Source of the DNA: Bin95 sp965220855 | Lineage (GTDB): Bacteria > Pseudomonadota > Alphaproteobacteria > Bin95 | Direction: 5' to 3' | Length of the DNA stretch: 64,000 nt | Assembly: GCA_965220855.1 (NCBI GenBank) | Contig: CBDCQY010000001.1 | Span: forward strand, 62,001-126,000 | Shown: positions 37,220 to 47,401 of the stretch, one piece after another | Numbering within the stretch: position 1 is the first letter of the stretch | Layout: the number at the start of each line of letters is the position of its first letter | The notes under the pieces: generated by a model | The model's database searches: none | What the model saw: only the letters and a program-made list of their open reading frames with translations | What the model was told of the DNA's origin: nothing | Translations under genes and position numbers: made by a program

Positions 37220-38415
37220 CGCATCGGGAAGAGTATCAACTCGGCGAAGTTGCAGACATAAATTGGGGCGATACGAAGATTACTAAGAGATCCTACACCT
37301 CGGTCGGATTTCCCGCTTACAGCGCCGCAGGTCAAGACGGGTTTTTGCCCTACTACGACTTCAGTCAGACCGGCGTCGTACTCAGCGCGATAGGAGCCAA
37401 TTGCGGACAAACGTGGCTGGCGAGAGGTCGATGGTCGTGCATTAAGAACACAATTCGTTTCTGGAGCACCTCAGAAGCTGCTGATACCGAGTACCTGTAT
37501 TGGCTAACTCGCGACCCTGACTTCTGGCCCAAGAGAGGCTCTGTTCAACCGTTTATTGCACAAAGTGATGCTCGCTCTATTAGGGTAAGTTTGCCGCCTA
37601 TCAGCGAACAGAAGGCCACGGCAAATCTCCTTACCACCTTGCAAAATAAAATCGAGTTAAACCGGCGGATGAACCAGACGCTGGAGGCGATGGCGCGGGC
37701 GATCTTCAAGGATTGGTTCGTCGATTTCGGCCCCACCCGCGCCAAGGCCGTAGGTCGAGCCTCCTATCTCACCCCCGAAGTCTGGTCCCTTTTCCCCGAC
37801 GCTCTAGATGAAGAGGGCAAGCCGGCGGGGTGGATTCGACAGTCCATTAGCGAATTTACCGAGATTATCTACGGCGCTGCTTTCTCGTCAAAGCACTTCA
37901 ATGCTGACAAAAGGGGGATGCCACTTATTCGGATAAGAGACCTTGTGAACCACGAACCGAAAGTCTTCACCGAAGAGAGCCATAAGAAAGGCCATCTTAT
38001 CGAGCCAGGAGATATTGTTGTAGGAATGGATGGTGAATTTTGTCTTCAAATCTGGAAAGGGCCGCGGGCATGGTTGAATCAACGAGTATGTCACTTTCGG
38101 CCTAGAGTTGGATTATCGACCTCTTTTCTGGCAGAGGCTCTCAGGGAACCACTAGCGTTTTTTGAGCATGGAAAGATAGGTACTACAGTGATTCATTTGG
38201 GTAAGGCTGATATTGATACTATTAAACTGATTGACCCCGGAATGCGAGTTCTCCGAGCATTTTCTGCGAGCGCCCAACCGCTAGTTGATATGACCGTCGC
38301 GAACTCGTTGGAGAGTCGAACTCTCACACATATCCGCGACCGTCTCCTGCCGAAGCTCATGTCCGGCGAAATGCGTGTGGCCGATGCCGGAGCAGCCGTG
38401 GAGGCTGTGGCATGA
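37216..38415 (+). CDS. hsdS: Type I restriction-modification specificity subunit
   Basis: 399 residues with GTG start. Two target recognition domains separated by the central conserved helix (LNRRMNQTLEAMARAIFKDW then FVDFGPTRAKA); a second conserved region closes the protein (LESRTLTHIRDRLLPKLMSG). Each half recognises one part of a bipartite site. The recognition domains have lower GC than hsdM and hsdR, as expected for exchanged specificity modules. The last bases overlap the next gene. Confidence 0.95.
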
Positions 38416-39569
38416 CCCGGGTCCCCGTCGATCCCAAGCTTCTACTCTGGGCGCGCGAGCGCGCCGGGATCGCACAGGAAGACCTCGCAATGAAGTTCAA
38501 GAAGCTTCCGGAATGGGAAAGCGGCGTCATCGAGCCGACCCTCAAGCAGCTGGAAGCGTTCGCCCGCGCCGTCCACGTGCCGTTCGGCTACCTGTTCCTC
38601 TCGGAGCCGCCCGAGGAGGCCGTCCCCATCCCGGATTTCCGCACTTTCGCCGGACGGGAGGTTGCGCGGCCCACCCCGGACCTGCTGGACATGATCTATG
38701 CCTGTCAGGAACGACAGGGTTGGTATCGGGATTTTGCACGTGTTGCCGGCGAGCCGGAACTGGACTTCGTCGGCAGCGCGTCGGTGGGGGCATCGCCTGA
38801 GACTGTCGCGGCGGAGATGCGGGAGACCCTCCGGTTCGATCTGGCCGCCCGCCGCGAGTGTCGGACCTGGACCGAGGCGCTGCGGCTGTTCAGACGCCAG
38901 GCCGATGACGCCGGCGTCCTGGTCATGGTGACCGGAATCGTGATGAGCAACACGCACCGCCCGCTCGACCCCGGCGAATTTCGCGGCTTCGCCCTCAGCG
39001 ATCCGCTGGCGCCGCTGATCTTCGTCAACGGCAAGGACACGAAGGCGGCGCAGATGTTCACGCTCGCCCACGAGCTCGCGCATATCTGGCTCGGCGCCTC
39101 CGCCTTGTCGAACCTCGGGGCAGCGCCAGAGCGGGGTTTCCGGCGGGAGGAAGTTTGGTGCAACGCAGTGGCCGCGGAGCTTCTGGTGCCGCTGGAAGCG
39201 CTGCGATCCGATCTGCGGCGGAACGAGCTGCTTGAAGACGCGCTATCGCGGTTGGCACGCACCTACAAAGTCAGCACATTGGTCATCCTGCGCCGCCTGC
39301 TCGACGCGGGCTGGCTAACCCGGGAGCGCTTCGACGCCGCCTGGGCGCAGGAGAACGAACGGTTACGGAAGCTGGTCGAGTCGGATAAGACCGATGGCGG
39401 CATCTTCCCTCGCACGACGATCGCGCGGGTCGGACGGCGGTTCGCCCGAGCGCTTGTGACGAGCACGCTTGAGGGGCAGACGCTCTATCGGGATGCGTTC
39501 CGAATGTTGGGTGTTCGCAAGACCGAGGCCTTTAACAATCTGGGGCGCGAAGCTGGGGTGATGGGATGA
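38412..39569 (+). CDS. XRE plus ImmA/IrrE metallopeptidase-domain protein (antitoxin-like)
   Basis: 385 residues. An N-terminal XRE-type HTH (~8-60; ERAGIAQEDLAMKFKKLPEW) is followed by an ImmA/IrrE-type zinc peptidase domain with HExxH (TLAHELAHIWLGASAL). Such proteins cleave or sequester repressors or act as antitoxins. Overlaps hsdS by four bases and the DUF4411 gene by four. Paired with DUF4411 this is a known toxin-antitoxin arrangement; here it sits inside the restriction operon. Confidence 0.92.
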   Translation: MTRVPVDPKLLLWARERAGIAQEDLAMKFKKLPEWESGVIEPTLKQLEAFARAVHVPFGYLFLSEPPEEAVPIPDFRTFAGREVARPTPDLLDMIYACQERQGWYRDFARVAGEPELDFVGSASVGASPETVAAEMRETLRFDLAARRECRTWTEALRLFRRQADDAGVLVMVTGIVMSNTHRPLDPGEFRGFALSDPLAPLIFVNGKDTKAAQMFTLAHELAHIWLGASALSNLGAAPERGFRREEVWCNAVAAELLVPLEALRSDLRRNELLEDALSRLARTYKVSTLVILRRLLDAGWLTRERFDAAWAQENERLRKLVESDKTDGGIFPRTTIARVGRRFARALVTSTLEGQTLYRDAFRMLGVRKTEAFNNLGREAGVMG

Positions 39570-40072
39570 CCGATTATCTTATCGACGCGAATGTATTCAT
39601 CCAGGCCAAGAATCTGCACTATGGCTTCGATTTCTGCCCTGCCTTTTGGGACTGGATGGTCGAAAAGAACGACACCAGAAAAGTTGCAAGCACCGACAAG
39701 ATCGCGGACGAACTGCGGGCAGGCGACGACGAGCTCGCAGAGTGGGCGGTTGCGCGTGGCGAAGCGTTCTTCTTGCCGATGGATGACACCGTATTGCCAG
39801 CGCTTCGCGTCGTGAGCGATTGGGCGAGCGGCCAAGGATACCAACCGGCTGCCGTCGCGACCTTCTTGCAGGTCGCCGACTACTGGCTTGTCGCGCACGC
39901 GTTGGCGCATCAGTGCGTCGTCGTCACGCACGAGGTGCCCGCCGATACCACCAGGAAGATCAAGATTCCCAATGCCTGCATTGGGCTCGGCCTGCGCTGC
40001 ATGACCCCCTACGAAATGCTCCGCCGCGAGCGCGCAAGATTCGTCCTGGGCAAGGGCAGAATGGCAGCCTGA
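39566..40072 (+). CDS. DUF4411 family protein (PIN-like, probable toxin)
   Basis: 168 residues beginning MTDYLIDANVFIQAKN, with the PIN-like acidic Asp of IDANVFI, a mid-protein STDKIADELRAGDDEL, and a later VADYWLVAHALAHQ / VVVTHEVP segment typical of DUF4411. PIN-like folds are often RNases. Overlaps the upstream antitoxin-like gene by four bases and hsdR by one (TGATG). Confidence 0.87.
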   Translation: MTDYLIDANVFIQAKNLHYGFDFCPAFWDWMVEKNDTRKVASTDKIADELRAGDDELAEWAVARGEAFFLPMDDTVLPALRVVSDWASGQGYQPAAVATFLQVADYWLVAHALAHQCVVVTHEVPADTTRKIKIPNACIGLGLRCMTPYEMLRRERARFVLGKGRMAA

Positions 40073-43000
40073 TGGTGGCTTTCACCGAAGCCGAGGTGGA
40101 AGACGCCGCGCTCGGCTGGCTTGCCGGGCTGGGCTATGCCGTGCGGCGCGGGCCGGAGAGCGGGCCGGACGGGCCGGCGCCGGAGCGCGACAGCCATGGC
40201 GAGGTGCTGCTGACCGGCCGGCTGCGCGCAGCGCTCGCCCGCCTCAACCCGCAGCTGCCCGCCGAGGCGCTGGAGGAAGCGCTGCGCAAGCTGCGGCAGG
40301 CGGAGACGCCCTCGCTCATCGAGGAGAACCGCCGCCTGCACCGCTATCTGGTCGAGGGCGTGCCCGTCGAGCTCACCAGGGAGGACGGCAGCATCGCCGG
40401 TGACGCGGCCCGGCTCATCGACTTCGCCGACGCCAAGGCCAATGACTGGCTCGCAGTGAACCAGTTTACGGTCATCGAGGGGCAGAACACCCGCCGGGCG
40501 GATATCGTGCTGTTCGTCAACGGCCTGCCGCTCGCCGTCATCGAGCTGAAGAACCCAGGCGACGAGAACGCCACCCTCGAAGGGGCGTTCAACCAGCTTC
40601 AGACCTACAAGGCCGAAATCCCCTCGCTCTTCCGCACCAACGCGGTGCTCGCGACCTCGGACGGGCTGCAGGCGCGCCTCGGCTCGCTGACCGCCAGCCC
40701 CGAACGCTTCATGCCCTGGCGCACCGTGGACGACGCCGCCATCGCGCCGAAGGGCGCGCCGGAACTCGAAACCCTGATCGGCGGCGTGTTCGAGAAGGCC
40801 CGGTTTCTGGCGCTGATCCGGGACTTTACGGTGTTCGGGGATACGGGCGCGGGGCCGGTCAAGATCGTCGCCGGCTATCACCAGTTCCACGCCGTGCAGT
40901 GCGCGGTCGCCTCCACCCTGCGCGCCTTGCCCGACCGCGCCCTGGCGCCGCGCGAGGACCCGGCCGACCGCGGCTGGCCTTCGGTGGCCTCGCAGCAGGA
41001 GGGCGACCGGCGCATCGGCGTGATCTGGCACACGCAAGGCTCCGGCAAGAGCCTGCTCATGGCGTTCTACGCCGGGCAAATCATCACCCACCCCGAGATG
41101 GGAAACCCGACTGTCGTCGTCATCACCGACCGCAACGATCTCGACGACCAGCTGTTCGCCACCTTCTCCATGTGCCGCGACCTGCTCCGCCAGACTCCGC
41201 AACAGGCCGAGAGCCGCGAGGATTTGCAGCGAATCCTGAACCGCCCTTCCGGCGGCGTGGTGTTCACCACCATTCAGAAGTTCGCGCCGGAGCCGGGCGA
41301 GACCGACTATCCGGAGCTCAGCGACCGCCGCAATGTCGTCGTCATCGCCGACGAAGCGCATCGCAGCCAATATGGCTTCGGGGCGAAGGTGGCGCGCGGA
41401 ACCGGGGAAATCTCCTACGGCTTCGCCAAATATCTGCGCGACGCCCTGCCGAACGCCTCCTTCATCGGCTTCACCGGCACGCCCATCGAGAAGGAAGATG
41501 CGAATACGCCGGTCGTGTTCGGCCACTATATCGACATCTACGACATCAGCCGGGGTGTCGAGGACGGCGCGACAGTGCCGATCTACTATGAGAGCCGCCT
41601 CGCCCGCATCGAGCTCGACGAGGATGAGAAACCGGCGCTCGACGACGAGATCGCGGCGCTGACCGAGGACGAAGCCGAAGGCGAGCAGGAACAGCTCAAG
41701 CGCCGATGGGCCAATGTCGAGGCCGTGGTCGGGACGGAGAAGCGCCTCCGTCTGGTCGCCCGCGACCTGGTGGAGCATTTCGAGAGCCGTGTCGCCGGTC
41801 TCGACGGCAAGGCCATGATCGTCTGCATGAGCCGGCGGATCTGCGTCGCCCTCCATGACGAGATCGTCCGGTTGCGCCCGGACTGGCGGAGCGATGACGA
41901 CGAGAAGGGCGCGATCAAGATCGTCATGACCGGCGCGGCGTCCGACCCGACGGAGTGGCAGCCCCATATCGGCGGCAAGGCGCGGCGCGACCTGCTGGCG
42001 AAGCGGATCAAGGACCCGGATGACGCGCTGAAAATCGCGATCGTGCGCGACATGTGGCTGACCGGCTTCGACGCGCCGAGCCTGCACACCATGTATGTTG
42101 ACAAGCCGATGCGCGGGCACGGGCTGATGCAGGCCATCGCGCGCGTCAACCGCGTGTTCCGCGACAAGCCGGCCGGGCTGATCGTGGACTATATCGGCAT
42201 CGCACAGAACCTGAAGTCGGCCCTCGGCCAGTATTCGAGCGACGACCGGCGCCATGCCGGCATCGACGAGGCCGAAGCCGTGGCGGCGCTCAAGGAGAAG
42301 CACGAGATCGTGCGCGCCATGTTCCACGGTTTCGACTATCGCAAGGGACTGGCCGGGACGGCGCAGGAACGGCTCGCCGCGCTTGCGGAGGCTATCGAAT
42401 GGGTGCTCGCCCTGCAGCAGCGCGAGGCGGCCAGGGAGGAGACCGAAGAGGGCAGGAAGCGCGCCCGCCGGCGCTTCGGAGACGCCGTGCTGGCGCTCTC
42501 CCGCGCGTTCGCGCTCGCCGCCGCCAGCGATGCGGCGCGCGCCATCCGCGACGATGTGGGCTTCTTCCAGACCGTCCGTGCGGCGCTGGTCAAGAGCGCG
42601 CCCGGCGCCGGCGCGTCCTCCGCCGAGCGGGACCTTGCCGTGCAGCAGATCGTCAGCCGCGCCGTGGTCTCGACCGAGATCGTCGATATTCTGAAGGCCG
42701 CCGGGCTGGAAACGCCGGACATCTCCATCCTCTCCGACGAGTTCCTGGCCGAAGTGCAGGGCATGGAGAAGAAGAACCTCGCCCTGGAGGCGCTGCGCAA
42801 GCTCCTCGACGGCGAACTGCGCTCCAGGAGCCGCATCAATGTCGTAGAGACGCGCGCCTTCTCCGAGCGGCTGGCGGAAGCGATCGCGCGCTACCACAAC
42901 AACGCCGTCACCACGGCGGAGGTCCTCCAGGAACTGATCGGCCTCGCCCGCGACATCCGCGCCGCCCACCGGCGCGGCGAGGAGGAGGGGCTGAGCGCGG

Positions 43001-43275
43001 AGGAAATCGCCTTCTACGACGCGCTTGCCCGAAACGAGAGCGCCGTCGAGATCATGGGCGACGACCACCTCCGCGTCATCGCCCAGGAGCTGCTCAACAG
43101 CCTGAGGAGCAACGCCTCCGTGGACTGGCAACACCGCCAGTCGGCGCGCGCCAAGATGCGCGTCCTGGTCAAACGCATCCTCCGCAAACACGGCTATCCC
43201 CCGGACCTCCAGGACGCCGCCGTGCAAACCGTCCTGCAACAGGCCGAGGCCCTTTCCGAGAGGTGGGCGGCGTGA
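40072..43275 (+). CDS. hsdR: Type I restriction endonuclease / translocase subunit
   Basis: 1067 residues. N-terminal PD-(D/E)xK nuclease: RRADIVLFVNGLPLAVIELK. SF2 translocase: Walker A WHTQGSGKSLLMAFYAG, Walker B VVIADEAHRSQYGFGAK, motif III FIGFTGTPIEKED, and motif VI region AIARVNRVFRDKPAG. Helical C-terminal domain. Length and motifs are complete, so the system is likely active. ATG 40072 overlaps the stop of DUF4411. Confidence 0.95.
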   Translation: MVAFTEAEVEDAALGWLAGLGYAVRRGPESGPDGPAPERDSHGEVLLTGRLRAALARLNPQLPAEALEEALRKLRQAETPSLIEENRRLHRYLVEGVPVELTREDGSIAGDAARLIDFADAKANDWLAVNQFTVIEGQNTRRADIVLFVNGLPLAVIELKNPGDENATLEGAFNQLQTYKAEIPSLFRTNAVLATSDGLQARLGSLTASPERFMPWRTVDDAAIAPKGAPELETLIGGVFEKARFLALIRDFTVFGDTGAGPVKIVAGYHQFHAVQCAVASTLRALPDRALAPREDPADRGWPSVASQQEGDRRIGVIWHTQGSGKSLLMAFYAGQIITHPEMGNPTVVVITDRNDLDDQLFATFSMCRDLLRQTPQQAESREDLQRILNRPSGGVVFTTIQKFAPEPGETDYPELSDRRNVVVIADEAHRSQYGFGAKVARGTGEISYGFAKYLRDALPNASFIGFTGTPIEKEDANTPVVFGHYIDIYDISRGVEDGATVPIYYESRLARIELDEDEKPALDDEIAALTEDEAEGEQEQLKRRWANVEAVVGTEKRLRLVARDLVEHFESRVAGLDGKAMIVCMSRRICVALHDEIVRLRPDWRSDDDEKGAIKIVMTGAASDPTEWQPHIGGKARRDLLAKRIKDPDDALKIAIVRDMWLTGFDAPSLHTMYVDKPMRGHGLMQAIARVNRVFRDKPAGLIVDYIGIAQNLKSALGQYSSDDRRHAGIDEAEAVAALKEKHEIVRAMFHGFDYRKGLAGTAQERLAALAEAIEWVLALQQREAAREETEEGRKRARRRFGDAVLALSRAFALAAASDAARAIRDDVGFFQTVRAALVKSAPGAGASSAERDLAVQQIVSRAVVSTEIVDILKAAGLETPDISILSDEFLAEVQGMEKKNLALEALRKLLDGELRSRSRINVVETRAFSERLAEAIARYHNNAVTTAEVLQELIGLARDIRAAHRRGEEEGLSAEEIAFYDALARNESAVEIMGDDHLRVIAQELLNSLRSNASVDWQHRQSARAKMRVLVKRILRKHGYPPDLQDAAVQTVLQQAEALSERWAA

Positions 43276-43311
43276 CTACTCTCCTGCACAGATAGTCCCG
43301 GATACATCACC

Positions 43312-45414
43312 TTGGCTGGCAAGAACCAACACTACATCCCCAGCTTCGTCCAGCGGGCATTTGGAATTCGACCCGGATGCAAGGACGTTTGGTACTTCCG
43401 AAGAGGTCACACACCCGCGCGACGCCCGATCAAACGGACAGCATCCGAAGATCACTTTTACTCGGAACCGGGGCGTGAAGGACAAACAACGCTTGATGAT
43501 GAGATTACTAAAATCGAATCCAAATTAGCGATTATTCTGAATGAGGTTCGAACCGAACCGATCGGCTCTGTCATTATATCTTCAAAGGCTGCACTAGTTG
43601 TATCTCATCTAGTGCAGAGAACGGCACATATACGGACAACATTAAGTGCCGGTGCGGCTCACGTACTTGACCTTATCGCGGACGCATTATCTGAGCAAGG
43701 CAACGTCAAGACACTGATTGGTCTTGATGGAATATCGCCTACAGAACACTTCCGATCCACTGTATTCAAAGATCTAGTCAAGAGTCGAGAGATTGCAGAA
43801 CACCGCATACCAACTCATAATTTAGAGCGGATAGCGTATATTATTGCAAAAGAGAAAGCCAGTACATCATTAAAATCTGGCCGAAATCTTGCAACTGTCG
43901 CCCTGTCTGCTATGCGATCTTGCTTGCCAACTCTCGTCCGTGATGGTCACAACACATCCCTGGATATTTCAAATAATTTGAGTGAGTTTGAGAAATTGAT
44001 GCTTACCTTTACATGGACCGTTGAAGGAGCACCTGCAGATGGCGCTATTTTGCCGGATTGTGTGGCGATAGGGATTGATTCAAATGGCGTGACCGGCAAC
44101 CATCTGCTCATCGGCAAGGATCATTTGTGTGCATTAATTTTGGCAATTTCGCCCGACAAGTTGCTCGTAGGGCGCAAGCCCGGATTCTGTCAGACAAGTG
44201 ATCTCGATTACAACGTAGAGGCGGCAAGCTTAAGCCAAGCGTTTTTTTTGGCCCCACGCTTGGACGAAGATACAAACCGACTACACAGCATGATCGGGTG
44301 TAAACTCGATCCAGCCCTTTTGGAAGCTGCCGAGCGCGGCTTCGATGACACTGTTTGGGACAGGCGTGGTCCGAAGGCGAACGACGGATTATCGGGAGCC
44401 GGCACGTTCGAATGGACGCAGACATTCGGTGTTCAATACGAACTTTCGCTATATGGGTATGACGATGAGCTTACCGCAACACGCATTCGGGAGGCGGTCT
44501 GCGACCTTGTGAATGAGATCGCTTCGATCATGCCACTCGGGCGTCTGGACGGGATCACCATCGGAGCTGACTATTCGGGACTGTTGCTGGCCGTCGAAAG
44601 GGGCTGGGAAGGCGCGCCATCGCCAAACACTGCTCCGGAGGAGATCGGTGTCGGTGTAGCGCAGGTGGTAATGGTCAGACGGTCGGGCACGGTGAAGGGA
44701 CGGATCGTCATCTCGGATATCATTTCTGAAGCCCTCATATCCAGGGATGAAGGGTGTAAGGCCTGGGCAAAGTACGTGCTCGCGAAGCAGGTGGTTTCGG
44801 TTGGTCTGATGGAGATTATTGAGGAGCGCCTGCCGGACACGTTGCTCAAAGCGCTGGGCAGCGGAATCGACGATTGGCTTTATGCCAGCGCGGACGGCGC
44901 ACCGGAGAGCTACACTGCGTCGTCGATAGCGAGTGCTTTCGGAGATTCGGAAGAGGTTGGCAGGTTGCTTCAGGAGTGCTTGGTCATGGCCGTTGATCGA
45001 ATGATGGAAACTGTGCCCGGAGAACGACTTGCTTACCGCGAACACGGCGATCTGGGAAGATTGCTGGAGATCGCACGCCCCGCAATCTGGCGGGTATTGA
45101 TCGCGACTGCGGATTTTCTTGGCCATTGCGCATTCACCAGAACGAATCCGCTCGGTGATGCACCTATGCTGAACGATGCGCTCGATCGCGCGGGACTCCG
45201 GGATTGGCTTGGCGTTTACTTCGAGGACCTTGCAAGTTTCCACCTTCGGTTGGGCAAGTGGGAAACATTCGACGAGTTCCTGGCCTTCAACATCCACGTC
45301 GAGCGGCTGCTGCTGGCAGTCGGGATGTTCGCGTGGGAAGCACCGGAGGGGCTGCGGATCGAGGTGCCGCTCGGCACAGATTCACAGGCGTTGCTGGCAA
45401 GGCTTGAAAATTGA
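43312..45414 (+). CDS. DUF4238-domain protein, large
   Basis: 700 residues from a TTG at 43312; no ATG/GTG lies between the upstream stop and the conserved N-terminus, so the start is uncertain. It begins AGKNQHYIPSFVQRAFG, the QHYIP signature of DUF4238. The DUF4238 part covers roughly the first 300 residues; the remaining 400 residues are not recognised. The 5' half is noticeably AT-richer than its neighbours, implying separate acquisition. DUF4238 proteins turn up near defence genes; the function is unknown. It follows hsdR by 36 bases and may be cotranscribed. Confidence 0.8.
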   Translation: MAGKNQHYIPSFVQRAFGIRPGCKDVWYFRRGHTPARRPIKRTASEDHFYSEPGREGQTTLDDEITKIESKLAIILNEVRTEPIGSVIISSKAALVVSHLVQRTAHIRTTLSAGAAHVLDLIADALSEQGNVKTLIGLDGISPTEHFRSTVFKDLVKSREIAEHRIPTHNLERIAYIIAKEKASTSLKSGRNLATVALSAMRSCLPTLVRDGHNTSLDISNNLSEFEKLMLTFTWTVEGAPADGAILPDCVAIGIDSNGVTGNHLLIGKDHLCALILAISPDKLLVGRKPGFCQTSDLDYNVEAASLSQAFFLAPRLDEDTNRLHSMIGCKLDPALLEAAERGFDDTVWDRRGPKANDGLSGAGTFEWTQTFGVQYELSLYGYDDELTATRIREAVCDLVNEIASIMPLGRLDGITIGADYSGLLLAVERGWEGAPSPNTAPEEIGVGVAQVVMVRRSGTVKGRIVISDIISEALISRDEGCKAWAKYVLAKQVVSVGLMEIIEERLPDTLLKALGSGIDDWLYASADGAPESYTASSIASAFGDSEEVGRLLQECLVMAVDRMMETVPGERLAYREHGDLGRLLEIARPAIWRVLIATADFLGHCAFTRTNPLGDAPMLNDALDRAGLRDWLGVYFEDLASFHLRLGKWETFDEFLAFNIHVERLLLAVGMFAWEAPEGLRIEVPLGTDSQALLARLEN

Positions 45415-45582
45415 CAAGAAACCACGACTGTCTCGCCATAATCGTGCGGTCGCCAATTTGATGAAAGCTTGGTCATTGTACCGCCAAGAGGAGAGGCCTG
45501 GCCGTGAGCGGGGCGGCGGGCGGGGGTCCCGGAGGGAGCCGCTGCCGCCGTTCCTCTCAATCTCCACAAGGAGCACGGCATC

Positions 45583-45909
45583 ATGCAGGCGGTTCTGGCG
45601 CCGCGCGGCGACGCGCGCACGTTTCTCACCCACTTTGTCGGCGGCGGTCTTGAGGACGACCGGTATGTCGTCGAGACCTTCCGTTCGCTCGCCAATGGCG
45701 ACATCGTTCCGGTCCAGGCCGACGGCGCGAAGCCGAAGGGGCGGCGCAAGGCGCGCGGCAGGGTTCTGCCGCTGAAGGCGGTCGAGAACATGCGGCCCGC
45801 GCGCGACGAGATCATCATCGCGACGGGGGTCAGGCTCCGCACCTGCGGCGTGCAGCTTTGGGGCTGGCGCAGCCTCGGGATATTCGCCGACCGCCGGCAG
45901 CGGGGCTGA
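45583..45909 (+). CDS. Hypothetical protein
   Basis: 108 residues, start behind CACAAGGAG. No recognised domain; a basic stretch (KPKGRRKARGRVLPLKAVE) in the middle and a C-terminus ending LGIFADRRQRG. Its GC matches the backbone rather than the preceding DUF4238 gene, so it probably belongs to the module that continues at 45995. Confidence 0.6.
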   Translation: MQAVLAPRGDARTFLTHFVGGGLEDDRYVVETFRSLANGDIVPVQADGAKPKGRRKARGRVLPLKAVENMRPARDEIIIATGVRLRTCGVQLWGWRSLGIFADRRQRG

Positions 45910-45994
45910 CCTGCGCTCTCCACCGGACGTCCGGCCGGCCTGCCGCCGGCCGGGGCGTCCATCGTTCGGGACCCGGACATGACAGGAGGGCGCC

Positions 45995-47014
45995 GTGGCA
46001 TATCGAGACCCCGAGGCGCAGAAGCGGAAGGACCGTGAGCGCCATCGCAGGCGGGTTGCCGAGCGGCTCGCGGCCGGCTTGTGTCCGAAGTGCGGGAAGC
46101 GTCCCCCGGCGCCAGACCGTTCTGTCTGCGATGCCTGCGCGGAGAAGGGCCGGACTGCTGGACGGGCGCGCGATGCGCGTCTCCGGGCGGCGGGGCAGCC
46201 CCGGCGCGATCCCGACCGCGCCAGGGAGTATGAGCGCGAGCGCTCGCGCCGGAAGGCCGAGCGGCGGCGCGAGACCGGGTTGTGCGGCAAGTGCGGGCGC
46301 AATCCTGTCGCGCCGGATCGGCGGGCGTGCGAGCCTTGCGCCGCGAAGAGGCGCGCGGCCGACCGCGCCCGCTACGCCGAGGCCAGGGCGGCGGGCCTCC
46401 AATATGGCGGCAAGCCAGCCGCCGCCAAGCGCGAGGCGGCCCGCATCGCCAGCCGCAAGCGCCATGCGGCCCGCCGCGAAGCGAATGCCTGCACGAGGTG
46501 CGGGCGCCGGCCCCCGGTCGCGGGCGGGACGATCTGCGCGCCCTGCCGCGCCGCACGGCGCGAGGCGGCGCGCGAACTCTACGCCGCCCGGCGCGCCGCC
46601 GGCTTGTGCGTGAAATGCGGCGCCCCGGCAACAGGCGGCGGGGCCAGGTGCGCGCCCTGTTCGGTGCTCCAGTCCGACAGCCGGTCCGCCGGACGCAAGA
46701 ACGCCGCGAACCGCGCCCGCTACTGGACCCGACGCCGTGCGGACCGCTGCACGGACTGCGGAGCCGCTTCCTTCGGCGCCGCACGCTGCGATGCGTGCGC
46801 CCGCCGGTCGTATGAGCGCTCCGATCATGTCCGCGGCATGCCGGCCTGGCCGCCGAGCTTCGCCGTGTTCCTGGTCGGAGCCGACGAGCCGCTTGCGGTG
46901 TTCGACGACGAGATGGAGGTTGCAGCCTTCATCGCCTTCGAGAAGCTCGACAGGCGCCAGGTGGAGGTGGTCCGGGACGCCAGCCCGCTGGCGACGCTCG
47001 CGGGCTGGGAGTGA
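45995..47014 (+). CDS. Zinc-ribbon repeat protein
   Basis: 339 residues from GTG 45995 with AGGAGG five bases before it. Five CxxC...CxxC knuckles are spread through the first ~270 residues (CPKCGKRPP...CDAC, CGKCGRNPV...CEPC, CTRCGRRPP...CAPC, CVKCGAPAT...CAPC, CTDCGAASF...CDAC), separated by very basic Arg-rich helices. The C-terminal ~60 residues form a different, acidic domain (FAVFLVGADEPLAVFDDEME). This suggests a nucleic-acid-binding protein. I do not recognise a family. Confidence 0.75.
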   Translation: MAYRDPEAQKRKDRERHRRRVAERLAAGLCPKCGKRPPAPDRSVCDACAEKGRTAGRARDARLRAAGQPRRDPDRAREYERERSRRKAERRRETGLCGKCGRNPVAPDRRACEPCAAKRRAADRARYAEARAAGLQYGGKPAAAKREAARIASRKRHAARREANACTRCGRRPPVAGGTICAPCRAARREAARELYAARRAAGLCVKCGAPATGGGARCAPCSVLQSDSRSAGRKNAANRARYWTRRRADRCTDCGAASFGAARCDACARRSYERSDHVRGMPAWPPSFAVFLVGADEPLAVFDDEMEVAAFIAFEKLDRRQVEVVRDASPLATLAGWE

Positions 47015-47095
47015 CCCTTGCCGCAGGGGGGCTGGCGCAGACATCTTGCCGGCCCGCCGGCGGCGGGGGGCCGCGCAAGGGGGAGGAATCGACCG

Positions 47096-47365
47096 ATGAG
47101 CATGGACAGCCTGCCCGAGGAGACGGATTTCGTCTTCTTCGTCGAGGCGCTGCCCGACGACGGACTGCATCGCCTGGCGATCGCCGTCGAGGGCATGGAC
47201 GCCCCGATCCCGACGATGATGGTCGCGGTCGATATCGACAGCGCGCTTGAGATCGCGGATCGTTTCAACCGCCGCCTAGGCCGCGACCGGGCCTCCTGGA
47301 CCGCCTTCGCCGCGCGCTGCCTGGGCGGCGGGGACAAGGACTCGGACAGCGCTCCCTGGTGCTGA
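47096..47365 (+). CDS. Small conserved protein, copy 3 of 3
   Basis: 89 residues, start ATG 47096 behind GGAGGAA. Core AIAVEGMDAPIPTMMVAVDI then LEIADRFNRRLGRDRASWTA parallels copies 1 and 2 (VIEGLAGHVP... and LTICDKLNRRLGLDREAW). Stands immediately upstream of autotransporter B, as copy 2 does of autotransporter A. Confidence 0.75.
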   Translation: MSMDSLPEETDFVFFVEALPDDGLHRLAIAVEGMDAPIPTMMVAVDIDSALEIADRFNRRLGRDRASWTAFAARCLGGGDKDSDSAPWC

Positions 47366-47401
47366 GAACGCCCATTTGGAACCGGGCGACGGCCTTGCCG
47401 C

